The notes under the pieces are model-generated. The model saw only the letters and a program-made list of their open reading frames with translations. It had not been told where the DNA came from and searched no databases. DNA of 64,000 bases, taken from Gemmatimonas sp. UBA7669. GTDB lineage: Bacteria > Gemmatimonadota > Gemmatimonadetes > Gemmatimonadales > Gemmatimonadaceae. The stretch spans positions 71,404-135,403 of the forward strand of contig NZ_DLHL01000003.1 of the NCBI RefSeq assembly GCF_002483225.1, written 5' to 3'. The number at the start of each line of letters is the position of its first letter. Position 1 is the first letter of the stretch. Positions 1-8,051 of this stretch are shown here, one piece after another. Position numbers and translations under genes: made by a program.

Positions 1-1200
1 CGTCAGTTGCTTGGTGCGCGTCTTGGAGCGGAGGCCATCGGGTGTCACGCCCCACTCGCGGGCCACGACCTGCTGAATGGTGGCCACGGTAATGGCGGTC
101 GGCGGCACATCGGGGAAATCGGCGGACGACGCGCCGCGCAGCTTGTCGCGCAGCGCCTCGCGGGCCAGGTCCACGGAAATGTCGCGATGCTTGAGCGAGG
201 CGTAGGCCAGCAGCTTGATGATCGAGCCTTCGAGCTCGCGCACGGATGACTTCACGTGCTGCGCGATGAACTCGATGACCTCGTCGGGGATGGTGAGCTC
301 GAGGTGGTCGAGGCTGGCCTTCTTTTTCAGGATGGCAATGCGATGCTCGAGGTCCGGCGCATCGATGTTGGCCACCATGCCCCATTCGAAGCGGGAGACG
401 AGGCGGGATTCGAGGCCCGGGATCTCACGGGGCGGCCGATCGGAGTTGAGGACGATCTGCCGTCCGGCTTCGTAGATGGCGTTGAAGGTGTGGAAGAACT
501 CCTCCTGGGTGGATTCCTTCCCCTTCAGAAACTGCACGTCGTCTACCAGCAGCAGGTCGATTTCGCGAAAGCGTCGCCGGAAATCGCCCATCTGGCCGGT
601 CTGGATGGCACTGATGAACTCGTTGGTGAACTGCTCGGTGCCGACGTAGGCCAGACGCAGGGTGGGGGTGCGGCGCAGCAGCTCATGGGCAATGCCCTGC
701 ATGAGGTGCGTCTTGCCGAGGCCGGTTTCCCCGTAGATGAACAGCGGGTTGTAGACCTTGCCCGGCGCTTGAGCGGCGGCCTGTGCGGCCGCAGCCGCCA
801 CGTCGTTCGACTTGCCGATGACGAACTGGTCGAACGTGTAGCGCGGGTTAAGTGGCGTTGAAACGCGCTGTTGCTGCTGCGGTGGTGGCGCGACAATCGG
901 CGCTGGTGGCGGCGCAACGAACATGTCCATCTGCACCCGCCCGACCCGCTCCTCATGCACCCGGAACCGCACATTCATGGGGTGACCGAGGGCCACCGGC
1001 GCAAAGGTCGCCAACAGGTCCGCGTGCTTGGAGTCGTTCCAGTCGGCCGAGAACTGGTCGGGGGCGCCGACCACCAAGGTGTCGCCTTCCAGCGCCAGGG
1101 CGTCCGTCGGCTCAAGCCAGGTGCGGAAGGTCTGCTCGGGCAGCACCTGCTTCGCCCGTTGGCGCAGACGATCCCAGATTTCCGCAGGCGAAAGCGACAT
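1..1200 (-). CDS. dnaA: Chromosomal replication initiator DnaA (3' end outside window)
   Basis: AAA+ initiator that binds DnaA boxes and opens the origin. Reading the minus strand from the ATG at 1198-1200 gives 400 uninterrupted codons that run off the window. An N-terminal domain I (starting MSLSPAEIWDRLRQRAKQVL) is followed by a Pro/Gln-rich linker near residues 95-115. The AAA+ core then shows Walker A GETGLGKTH and Walker B LLVDDVQFL. The last visible part enters DNA-binding domain IV (GVTPDGLRSKTRTKQ). About 50-60 C-terminal residues are expected beyond the window. The gene is divergent from rpmH, the classic origin-proximal arrangement, with a DnaA box in its upstream region that may serve autoregulation. 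Confidence 0.96.
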   Translation of the reverse strand, partial: MSLSPAEIWDRLRQRAKQVLPEQTFRTWLEPTDALALEGDTLVVGAPDQFSADWNDSKHADLLATFAPVALGHPMNVRFRVHEERVGRVQMDMFVAPPPAPIVAPPPQQQQRVSTPLNPRYTFDQFVIGKSNDVAAAAAQAAAQAPGKVYNPLFIYGETGLGKTHLMQGIAHELLRRTPTLRLAYVGTEQFTNEFISAIQTGQMGDFRRRFREIDLLLVDDVQFLKGKESTQEEFFHTFNAIYEAGRQIVLNSDRPPREIPGLESRLVSRFEWGMVANIDAPDLEHRIAILKKKASLDHLELTIPDEVIEFIAQHVKSSVRELEGSIIKLLAYASLKHRDISVDLAREALRDKLRGASSADFPDVPPTAITVATIQQVVAREWGVTPDGLRSKTRTKQLT

Positions 1201-1256
1201 GGCAACTCGGTGGGGCGGTTGACGACGATGGCGGGGGGCGAAGGTACCCGTTCGAC

Positions 1257-1265
1257 TGTGGATAA
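1257..1265 (-). promoter_or_regulatory. Perfect DnaA box
   Basis: The sequence TGTGGATAA is the exact reverse complement of the consensus DnaA box TTATCCACA. It lies 57 bp upstream of the dnaA start codon in the dnaA-rpmH intergenic region. I found only this one perfect box here, so it supports dnaA autoregulation and origin proximity but not a full oriC. Confidence 0.7.
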
Positions 1266-1397
1266 GTCAATCGCTGGCGACCTTGTGAGAGGGCCGTCGG
1301 ACCGGACTCGGCACGTGTTGGCAAGCAAGTCGAAATGCCGATGGCCAACTCCTTGTCTGAGGCCACTTTGCACATGCAGGCCAAAGTCATCCTGCCC

Positions 1398-1427
1398 TTG
1401 ACCCTGATGGGGGGGCGCACGTACATT
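1398..1427 (+). promoter_or_regulatory. Candidate sigma-70-type promoter for the rpmH operon
   Basis: TTGACC (1398-1403) and TACATT (1422-1427) are separated by 18 bp. They lie about 50 bp upstream of the rpmH start on the correct strand. The match is by eye only, and promoter consensus in this group is not well defined. Confidence 0.35.
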
Positions 1428-1476
1428 GGGGGGCTATTCCGCATAACACGTCAATCCGTTTCCGTACGAGTTTCAT

Positions 1477-1641
1477 ATGGGCAAGCCCACATATCGTCCG
1501 CGCAACACGCGTCGCATCCGCAAGCACGGCTTCCGTGCGCGCATGGAGACGAAGTGGGGCCGCGAAGTCCTCGCTCGTCGCCGCAAGAAGGGGCGCAAGC
1601 GTCTGACCGTTCAGCTCCCGTCGAAGTACGCGGGCGCCTGA
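1477..1641 (+). CDS. rpmH: 50S ribosomal protein L34
   Basis: A 54-residue, very basic protein. It shows the L34 signature: an N-terminal KPTYRPRNTRRIRKHGFRAR block, then RRRKKGRKRLTV near the C-terminus. It is a structural component of the large ribosomal subunit. It is the first gene of the conserved rpmH-rnpA-yidD-yidC-mnmE run and is divergent from dnaA. Length is slightly above the usual 44-47 residues because of a C-terminal QLPSKYAGA tail, which is common in several phyla. Confidence 0.95.
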   Translation: MGKPTYRPRNTRRIRKHGFRARMETKWGREVLARRRKKGRKRLTVQLPSKYAGA

Positions 1642-1717
1642 GTCGCGCGCGTTTCCGCGCCAGCAGCGGCTGACACGCGGGACCGAACTCGAACAGGTAC
1701 GGCACGAAGGGAAGCGA

Positions 1718-2050
1718 GTGCGCACAGCGTCTCTGGACGTCCGCGCTCTGGCTTCCCTTCACGCATTTCCACGGGTCGGGTTCGTGGTCCCGCGTTACCG
1801 CCAGTCGGCCGTCGCCCGCAACCGGGTGAAACGGCGCCTGCGCGAGCTCGTACGGCTGGACATGCTCAGCGTGCTCGAAGGGCTGCCGCCGCACGATGTC
1901 GTGGTGCGCGCCCTGCCGGCAGCCTACCAACGGGATTTTGCCGCTCTCAAGGCTGAGCTGCGGCAAGCGCTTGGCAAACTCGTGCGCCAGCTACCCGCCA
2001 CGCCGGTCAGCGAGTCCGCCCCCGAGTCTGCCCCCGAGTCCGCGTCATGA
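1718..2050 (+). CDS. rnpA: Ribonuclease P protein component
   Basis: Protein subunit of RNase P, which matures tRNA 5' ends together with the RNA subunit. The family signature is clear: RVGFVVPR, then RNRVKRRLRELVR, the RNR box that contacts P RNA. The annotated start is a GTG at 1718. The same frame continues upstream through residues reading RLTRGTELEQVRHEGKR, which match the usual RnpA N-terminus. No ATG, GTG or TTG exists there, and a CTG at 1670 is the only evident candidate. The true protein may therefore begin at about 1670. The C-terminus has a short Ser/Glu/Pro repeat (SAPESAPESAS). The gene overlaps yidD by 4 bp. Confidence 0.9.
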   Translation: MRTASLDVRALASLHAFPRVGFVVPRYRQSAVARNRVKRRLRELVRLDMLSVLEGLPPHDVVVRALPAAYQRDFAALKAELRQALGKLVRQLPATPVSESAPESAPESAS

Positions 2051-2292
2051 GCAACCTGACGGTCCGCAGCATGGCGACCTGGCCGCGTCGCGCGGCCATT
2101 CTGCTCGTGCGGGCCTATCAGGTGGGCCTCTCCCCCATCTTCGGTGGGGCCTGCCGCTATTATCCATCGTGCTCAGCCTATGCCATTGAGGCATTGGAAA
2201 AGCACGGGGCTCTCCGTGGCAGTTGGCTGGCGCTTCGCCGCATCAGCCGCTGTCATCCGTTGCGACCCGGGGGCTTCGATCCCGTTCCATAG
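2047..2292 (+). CDS. yidD: Membrane protein insertion efficiency factor YidD
   Basis: An 81-residue member of the YidD/UPF0161 family, which assists YidC-dependent membrane insertion at the inner membrane. It has the diagnostic core YQVGLSPIFGGACRYYPSCS with conserved cysteines, followed by SAYAIEALEKHG and a C-terminal RCHPLRPGGFDPVP. It starts with an ATGA overlap onto rnpA, so the two are probably translationally coupled. It directly precedes yidC, its functional partner. Confidence 0.95.
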   Translation: MSNLTVRSMATWPRRAAILLVRAYQVGLSPIFGGACRYYPSCSAYAIEALEKHGALRGSWLALRRISRCHPLRPGGFDPVP

Positions 2293-2335
2293 GGAACGCC
2301 CGATCGCCCCCGTCGGTCCTCGTCTTTCTTGACTC

Positions 2336-4066
2336 ATGGAACCACGCCGCATCATCCTCGCCGTCGTCCTGATGGCGGTGGTCCTCATCGCAACGCCGTA
2401 CATCTTCCCGGCGCCCAACGTCCCGCCTGGCGCGACCGGTGCGCGCCCTGACTCGGCGGCCGTACTCACCGACTCAGCGGCGGCTGTGAACAGGGCGCTG
2501 GTCGACGCGGCCATCTCGGGCGCGCAGACCCCGACTGCTGCGTCTGCTGCGTCGTCTGCCGCTGCGCCAACGCCCGTCATGGGCGCGGTGGCGGACAGCC
2601 TTGCGCTGCCCGCGGTGGTCATCGACACCGCCACCGTGACCACGCCCAAGGCGGTGTATCGCACCACCAATCGCGGCGCCGCACTCATTGGGGCGACCAT
2701 GACGCAGTACCCGGCGCTGTCCAGCAAGGGCCGCGCGACGGGTGAGCAGGTGGAGTTCGCGCAGACTGGTGATCGCTTGCTTGGTTTCCGCATTGTCGTG
2801 CCGGGCGACACCATCGACCTCACACGTCAGGTGTTTCGCAGCTCGCAGCAAACGGAAGGCGATCGGGTCGTGGTGCGCTACGAGGCCGAGTTGGGGTCGG
2901 CGTCGCGCACGGCGTCCATTCGCTATTCCTTCCTGCCCGACAGCTATCGCGTAGACGTATCTGCCGCCGTGGCGGGTGTGCCGGAGAACAGCTTCCTGCT
3001 CATCGACCTGCCGCCAGGCTTCCGCAGCGCAGAGGCCGACTCGGCCGAGAACAACACGCATCTCTCGTATGCCTACAAGCCCGAGCTGTCGGGGGCGGAG
3101 GGCATCAGCTTCTCATCGCTTGACCCCGGTGAGCGCGAGATCGACGCCGGCCCGATTACCTGGGCCGTCGCCAAGAACAAATACTTCATTCTCGGGGTGC
3201 TTGCGCCCAAGGGCACACCGGGCTTTGCGGAAGTGAACGTGACGGGTGGTCCGCGGGTGGCGAAGGAAGCCACGCGCGCGCAGGGCACGCTGGTCGCGCC
3301 ACTCAAGGCCGGCAACGTGGCGTTCGAGGTCTACGCCGGGCCGCAGGAGTTCAAGCGCCTGGTGGCCATGGGCCGCGAGTTCGAAACCAGCAACCCGTAC
3401 GGCGGCTGGATTCAGGGCATCGTGCAGCCGTTCGCAACGCTCGTCATCCGCACGCTGCTGTGGATGAAGGCCACGCTGGGGCTCTCGTACGGCTGGATCC
3501 TCGTGATCTTCGGCGTCGCCATTCGCATCGTGCTGTGGCCACTCAATCAGAAGGCCATGCGCAGCTCCATGCAGATGCAGCGCATTCAGCCCGAGCTGCA
3601 GGCCATCCAGACCAAGTACAAGGGCGACCCGCAGAAGCTGCAGGCCGCCATGATGCAGGTGTACAAGGAGCACGGCATGAGCCCGTTCAGCGGACTGTCG
3701 GGCTGTGTGCCCATGCTCATTCCGCTGCCGGTGTTCTTCGCGCTCTTCTTCGTCTTCCAGAACACCATCGAGTTCCGCGGTGTCCCGTTCCTGTGGTTCC
3801 CGGACATCTCGCTCAAGGATCCGTTCTACGTGATCCCGGTGCTGGTGGCCATCACGGCCATGCTGCTGTCCTGGCTGGGCATGCGCGGGGTGAAGGCCAA
3901 CGAGCAGCAGAAGATGATGATGTACCTGATGCCGGCTGTGATGATGGTGATCTTCCTCAACATGGCGTCGGGTCTCAACCTGTACTACTTCGTGCAGAAC
4001 CTCGCCTCGCTGCCGCAGCAGTGGCTCATCTCGCGTGAGCGGGCCAAGCCCGTGATTCGCGGTTGA
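2336..4066 (+). CDS. yidC: Membrane protein insertase YidC
   Basis: Inner-membrane insertase (Oxa1/Alb3/YidC family) of 576 residues, the Gram-negative size. An N-terminal transmembrane segment (around residues 6-22) is followed by an Ala/Thr-rich stretch. A large periplasmic beta-domain spans roughly residues 90-350. The conserved C-terminal insertase core begins near residue 360, with the segment around LGLSYGWILVIFGVAIRIV and downstream helices ending near residue 565. The core contains the conserved cytoplasmic loop helix (QMQRIQPELQAIQTKYKGD). It sits between yidD and mnmE as in many bacteria. Confidence 0.96.
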   Translation: MEPRRIILAVVLMAVVLIATPYIFPAPNVPPGATGARPDSAAVLTDSAAAVNRALVDAAISGAQTPTAASAASSAAAPTPVMGAVADSLALPAVVIDTATVTTPKAVYRTTNRGAALIGATMTQYPALSSKGRATGEQVEFAQTGDRLLGFRIVVPGDTIDLTRQVFRSSQQTEGDRVVVRYEAELGSASRTASIRYSFLPDSYRVDVSAAVAGVPENSFLLIDLPPGFRSAEADSAENNTHLSYAYKPELSGAEGISFSSLDPGEREIDAGPITWAVAKNKYFILGVLAPKGTPGFAEVNVTGGPRVAKEATRAQGTLVAPLKAGNVAFEVYAGPQEFKRLVAMGREFETSNPYGGWIQGIVQPFATLVIRTLLWMKATLGLSYGWILVIFGVAIRIVLWPLNQKAMRSSMQMQRIQPELQAIQTKYKGDPQKLQAAMMQVYKEHGMSPFSGLSGCVPMLIPLPVFFALFFVFQNTIEFRGVPFLWFPDISLKDPFYVIPVLVAITAMLLSWLGMRGVKANEQQKMMMYLMPAVMMVIFLNMASGLNLYYFVQNLASLPQQWLISRERAKPVIRG

Positions 4067-4089
4067 CCTGAGCGAGCGGGCGCCTCACG

Positions 4090-5433
4090 GTGCTGGCCGG
4101 CGACGAAGACACCATCGTGGCGCAGGCCACCGCCGCCGGTCGCGGCGCGGTGGCCATCATTCGACTCTCCGGGGCGCGAGCATGTGACATGGCTCGCGCC
4201 CTTGGCGTACCGGATACCCTGACGCCGCGTCGTGCCACGCTGGTCGCGCTCCGTGACGGCCAGGACGACACGCTGATGGACCGCGCGCTCGTCACCTGGT
4301 TTCCGGCGCCGCGCTCCTATACCGGCGAAGAGGTCGTGGAGTTTGCCGTACATGGCGGCCGCGTCACGGCCACCCGGGTGATGGCGGCCTGTGTTGCCGC
4401 CGGCGCGCGGCCCGCGCTGCCGGGTGAGTTCACGCGCCGCGCCGTGGTGAATGGCCGCATGAATCTCATGCAGGCCGAAGCCGTCGCGGATCTCATCGAT
4501 GCGCGAAGCACGGCCGAGCAGCAACAGGCCGTGCAGCACCTGGACGGCGGATTGTCACGGCGGGTGCTCGCGCTGCGCGAACAGGTGCTGCAGCTCGAAG
4601 CCTTGCTGGCGTATGACATCGACTTTCCCGAGGAAGACGATGGCCCCATTGCCCCGGCGCGCATCACCAGCGCGGCGGGGCAGCTGCGCGATGCGTTGGG
4701 CGCGCTGCTGAGCACCGTGCCGCGCGGTGGGCTGATACGCGATGGCGCACTGGTGGTGCTGGCCGGACCACCCAACGCGGGCAAGTCATCACTGTTCAAC
4801 GCCCTGCTTGGTCAGGCGCGCGCCATTGTGACCTCTGTGCCGGGTACCACACGTGATGCCATTGAAGCGCTGCTCGATCGCACGCCCCTGCCCCTTCGCC
4901 TGGTGGATACGGCCGGGCTGCGCGATACCGATGACCCGGTGGAGCAGCTTGGCATTGAAATGAGTCAGCGCTATCTGCGTGAGGCTCAGGTTGTGCTGGC
5001 CTGCGGTGAGCGCGCAGAGGACGTGCAACACACCGCAGAGGCCGTGACGCTCCGTACCAACGCGGCCGTGTTGGCGGTGCACACCAAGTGTGACCTCAGG
5101 TCGGCACCGCCGGACATGCTTGCCGTGAGTGCAGAGCGCGGTGACGGCCTGCAGGCGCTGCTCAGCGCCATCGATGCTGCCGTGCTGTCACAGACTCCCG
5201 CTCCGGACGTGGATGCGGTCCTCGTCATGCGTGAGCGGCATCGGGTGGCGCTCACGCAGGCACACGAGGACGTGCAGCAATTCCTCGACGCGTGGACCAC
5301 ACGCGCTCTACCGGCGCCGGTCGCGGCGGCGCACCTGTTGACCGCCAGAGAGTCGCTCTCCGGGCTGATCGGCGTCATCGACACCGACGACGTGCTGGAC
5401 ATCGTGTTCCGCGACTTCTGCATCGGCAAGTGA
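4090..5433 (+). CDS. mnmE: tRNA modification GTPase MnmE (TrmE)
   Basis: GTPase that, with MnmG, installs the 5-carboxymethylaminomethyl group on wobble U34 of certain tRNAs. It has 447 residues and uses a GTG start at 4090. The N-terminal tetrahydrofolate-binding domain reads TIVAQATAAGRGAVAIIRLSG. The G domain has a P-loop GPPNAGKSS, a G2/G3 region with GTTRD and DTAGLR, and the usual G4 Asn replaced by a diverged HTKCD. The C-terminal motif FCIGK with the catalytic-region Cys is intact. The 3' end overlaps the convergent LysR gene by 126 bp. Confidence 0.95.
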   Translation: MLAGDEDTIVAQATAAGRGAVAIIRLSGARACDMARALGVPDTLTPRRATLVALRDGQDDTLMDRALVTWFPAPRSYTGEEVVEFAVHGGRVTATRVMAACVAAGARPALPGEFTRRAVVNGRMNLMQAEAVADLIDARSTAEQQQAVQHLDGGLSRRVLALREQVLQLEALLAYDIDFPEEDDGPIAPARITSAAGQLRDALGALLSTVPRGGLIRDGALVVLAGPPNAGKSSLFNALLGQARAIVTSVPGTTRDAIEALLDRTPLPLRLVDTAGLRDTDDPVEQLGIEMSQRYLREAQVVLACGERAEDVQHTAEAVTLRTNAAVLAVHTKCDLRSAPPDMLAVSAERGDGLQALLSAIDAAVLSQTPAPDVDAVLVMRERHRVALTQAHEDVQQFLDAWTTRALPAPVAAAHLLTARESLSGLIGVIDTDDVLDIVFRDFCIGK

Positions 5434-6348
5434 GATGGCATCGGGCACCAGCGCCTCGGCGCGCTCGAGCAGCGAGCGCAGGAGCGGGTGCTGGTACTGC
5501 CGGCGCACCGTGATGGCGTAGAACTCCTCGAACAGATTGGGCACGGCCACGTACTCCTCGAGCAGTCCGCTGCGCAACTCGTCGAGTACCACGACGGCCG
5601 GCACGAGTGACACGTAGTTGCTGTCACGCGCCAGCAGACGCAGCATGGCCATATCATCCACTTCGGCCGCAATGGAGGGAATGACACCGAACTGTTCGCA
5701 GAGCACGTCAAAGCCGCTGCGCATGTCGCTGTCGCGACTGGGCAGGACGAGCGGCGTATCCACCAGGTCGTCAGGAAATCGAAAGGGCCGTCCGCCACGC
5801 GGTGGCCCAATCAGACTGACCTGCTGTCTGGCAATGCGTCGGCAACGCCAGGCGGTCCCGGCGTCTTCCTGTACGCGACGATTGGAGAGCACGATGTCGA
5901 GATTGTGGGCGCCCAGCCGCGAGAGCAGCTCACCCAGCGAACCGGAATGGAGCACAAGCTCCACATCGGCATTACCCAGGATCGGCGCCACGAAGCGCCG
6001 CTGGAAGTTGCGGGAGAGGGTGGCCACCGCGCCGATGCGCAGGACCTGGCGGTGGTGGCGCCGTCCTTCCTGCAGCGTGGCCACCAGTTCGCGCCCAGCG
6101 GCCGCAATGGTGTCGGCATAGGCCAGGGCGATGCGTCCGGCCTCGGTGAGGACCAGGCGTCGCCCCTGCCGTTCAAAAAGCGCCTGCCCCAGCTGTGCCT
6201 CGAGTTGGCGGATCTGTGTGGATAGCGCGCTCTGGGCCACGCGCAGATGCTGCGCGGCGCGGGTGAGGTTCCCCTCGTGGGCCACCGCGCGGAAGTACTG
6301 CAGGTGGTGGTAGTTGAGCCGACTGAGGTGAATCTCTGCTTGATCCAT
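5308..6348 (-). CDS. LysR-family transcriptional regulator (NhaR-like)
   Basis: 346-residue LysR-type regulator. The N-terminal winged helix-turn-helix (LNYHHLQYFRAVAHEGNLTRAAQHLRVAQSALS) is typical of the NhaR/CbbR-like branch. The effector-binding domain follows from about residue 95. The gene is divergent from dabB with 84 bp between starts, so it is a good candidate to regulate the inorganic-carbon uptake operon. This is inferred from position, as LysR genes commonly accompany dab operons. The last 40 or so residues are antisense to mnmE and look like read-through rather than conserved domain. Confidence 0.88.
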   Translation of the reverse strand: MDQAEIHLSRLNYHHLQYFRAVAHEGNLTRAAQHLRVAQSALSTQIRQLEAQLGQALFERQGRRLVLTEAGRIALAYADTIAAAGRELVATLQEGRRHHRQVLRIGAVATLSRNFQRRFVAPILGNADVELVLHSGSLGELLSRLGAHNLDIVLSNRRVQEDAGTAWRCRRIARQQVSLIGPPRGGRPFRFPDDLVDTPLVLPSRDSDMRSGFDVLCEQFGVIPSIAAEVDDMAMLRLLARDSNYVSLVPAVVVLDELRSGLLEEYVAVPNLFEEFYAITVRRQYQHPLLRSLLERAEALVPDAISLADAEVAEHDVQHVVGVDDADQPGERLSGGQQVRRRDRRR

Positions 6349-6432
6349 AAAAACGAACGATAGTGGCTGAAAGATGTATTTTGAGGAATATACCGAATCC
6401 AGTAGCGTGATGCTGTCCCTCAGCCCTCACGC

Positions 6433-8031
6433 ATGCATCCTGCTTATGTCTCCCTGCTGGTGCCGGCGGCCTACTTGGCCGGCGCCTTGCTGCCTTCGCG
6501 GTTCTGGCCAACTCAGCCGAGTGGCCAATGGTCGGCGGTTCGCCGGCTCAGTGGGCTGGTCCTTCTTCTGGCATGCGCCCAGTCATTGATCGCTTGGTGG
6601 CGTCCTGATGATTCGTCACTGACGCTGCCTGGCTTCGTCCCACTGACGATTCGCGCTGATGCCCTGAGCGCGGTGCTGCACCTGCTCATTGCTGGGCTGG
6701 CCGCCGTCATCCTGCCTTTCGCGGGCCGTTACCTCGCCGGTGAGCCCGGCCAGCGCGCCTTCCAGCGGTGGTTCCTGTCGGCGCTGGCCGCCGTGTCGCT
6801 GCTGGTCACCACCGATGATCTGCTGGTGCTGGCCCTGACCTGGACGGTCGCCAACTTCGCGCTTCACAAGCTGCTGGCCCACTACACCGATCGCCCGGAA
6901 GCGGTGGTGGCCGCCCACAAGCAGTGGTTGGTGAATGTCGCGGCCGATCTGCTGCTCGTCGTGGCCGTGGGGCTCGTCTGGCAGACCGTGGGCAGCCAGC
7001 GCATCAGCGATCTGAGCAGCCTGCTGGCCACGTCGGCCACCCTGCCGAACGCGCTTCAGTCGGCAGCGGTCCTTGTGGTGCTCGCCGTCTGCCTGCGTAC
7101 CGCGCAACTGCCGGCGCAGGGTTGGCTCATTCAGGTCATGGAAGCGCCCACCCCCGTGTCGGCCTTTCTGCACGCGGGACTGGTCAACATCGGCGGTGTG
7201 GTGCTGCTGCGACTTGCGGCGCTGCTGACGGCCTCGTGGCCTGCGCAGACCTTGCTGGTCGTGGTCGGCGGCACCACGGCGGTACTCGCGGCGCTGGTCA
7301 TGCAGACGCGCGTGAGCATCAAGGTGTCGCTTGCCTGGTCCACCAGCGCGCAGATGGGCTTCATGCTGGTCGAGTTGGGCCTTGGTGCCTACCGCCTCGC
7401 GCTGCTGCACCTGCTCGCGCACTCGCTCTACAAGGCGCATGCCTTCCTGACCTCGGGCCGCACGGTTGAGCAGTGGATTCGTGCGCACACGGTGACCTTG
7501 CCGCAAGCGCGTGCGGTGAGTGACTGGGTGCGTGCGTTGGGTATCGCGGTAGCCGTCGTGACCCTGCTTTTCGTGAGCTCGGCGCGATGGAATGTGGCCT
7601 CGCCTGACGATCTGCTCAGTGGCAGCATGTTGGCGCTCGCGCTCATGCCGCTGCTCACCGTGCGCGTCGGCGATGGCATGGCGGCACTGTTCGCCCACGC
7701 GCGACTGGCCACAGGTCTCCTCATCATCGCCTTTGCGGCGCATGCGCTGGCGCAAATCATGCCGGCGCCCGAACTGCTCGTCGCCCCCGATGCGCTGCGA
7801 CTTGCGCTCGCAGCCACCCTGGCCCTCGCCCTCGTCATCACGCAGGTGCTCATCACGGTGCAGCCGCACGGCGCGTTCGCGAAGGCCCTGTATCCCGCGT
7901 GCTTCGCCGGCTTCTACGTCGATGAGGTCTTCACACGCCTGACCTTCCGCTGGTGGCCCCCGCGCACGCCAGCCCGCACGACCGCTCACGCATCGGCGTT
8001 CCCCGCCGCCCTGCACTCCTCCCCCGCCTGA
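6433..8031 (+). CDS. dabB: DabB, NuoL-like membrane subunit of a dissolved inorganic carbon accumulation complex
   Basis: Multi-pass inner-membrane protein (532 residues) of the proton-conducting NuoL/Mrp antiporter family. The characteristic core is in the middle: RTAQLPAQGWLIQVMEAPTP then VSAFLHAGLVNIGGV and the downstream HLLAHSLYKAHAFL. In DAB systems DabB is thought to couple a cation gradient to DabA-catalysed CO2 hydration, trapping bicarbonate. The assignment as DabB rather than a Complex I subunit rests on the adjacent dabA and the lack of any other nuo gene. The dabA start lies 21 bp downstream. Confidence 0.88.
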   Translation: MHPAYVSLLVPAAYLAGALLPSRFWPTQPSGQWSAVRRLSGLVLLLACAQSLIAWWRPDDSSLTLPGFVPLTIRADALSAVLHLLIAGLAAVILPFAGRYLAGEPGQRAFQRWFLSALAAVSLLVTTDDLLVLALTWTVANFALHKLLAHYTDRPEAVVAAHKQWLVNVAADLLLVVAVGLVWQTVGSQRISDLSSLLATSATLPNALQSAAVLVVLAVCLRTAQLPAQGWLIQVMEAPTPVSAFLHAGLVNIGGVVLLRLAALLTASWPAQTLLVVVGGTTAVLAALVMQTRVSIKVSLAWSTSAQMGFMLVELGLGAYRLALLHLLAHSLYKAHAFLTSGRTVEQWIRAHTVTLPQARAVSDWVRALGIAVAVVTLLFVSSARWNVASPDDLLSGSMLALALMPLLTVRVGDGMAALFAHARLATGLLIIAFAAHALAQIMPAPELLVAPDALRLALAATLALALVITQVLITVQPHGAFAKALYPACFAGFYVDEVFTRLTFRWWPPRTPARTTAHASAFPAALHSSPA

Positions 8032-8051
8032 CCTCTACCCGAATCCTGCTC

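Noticed and set aside
7953..8051. Longer N-terminus for DabA overlapping dabB
   Set aside because: These codons are dabB sequence in another frame, and the ATG at 8052 gives a normal-length protein.
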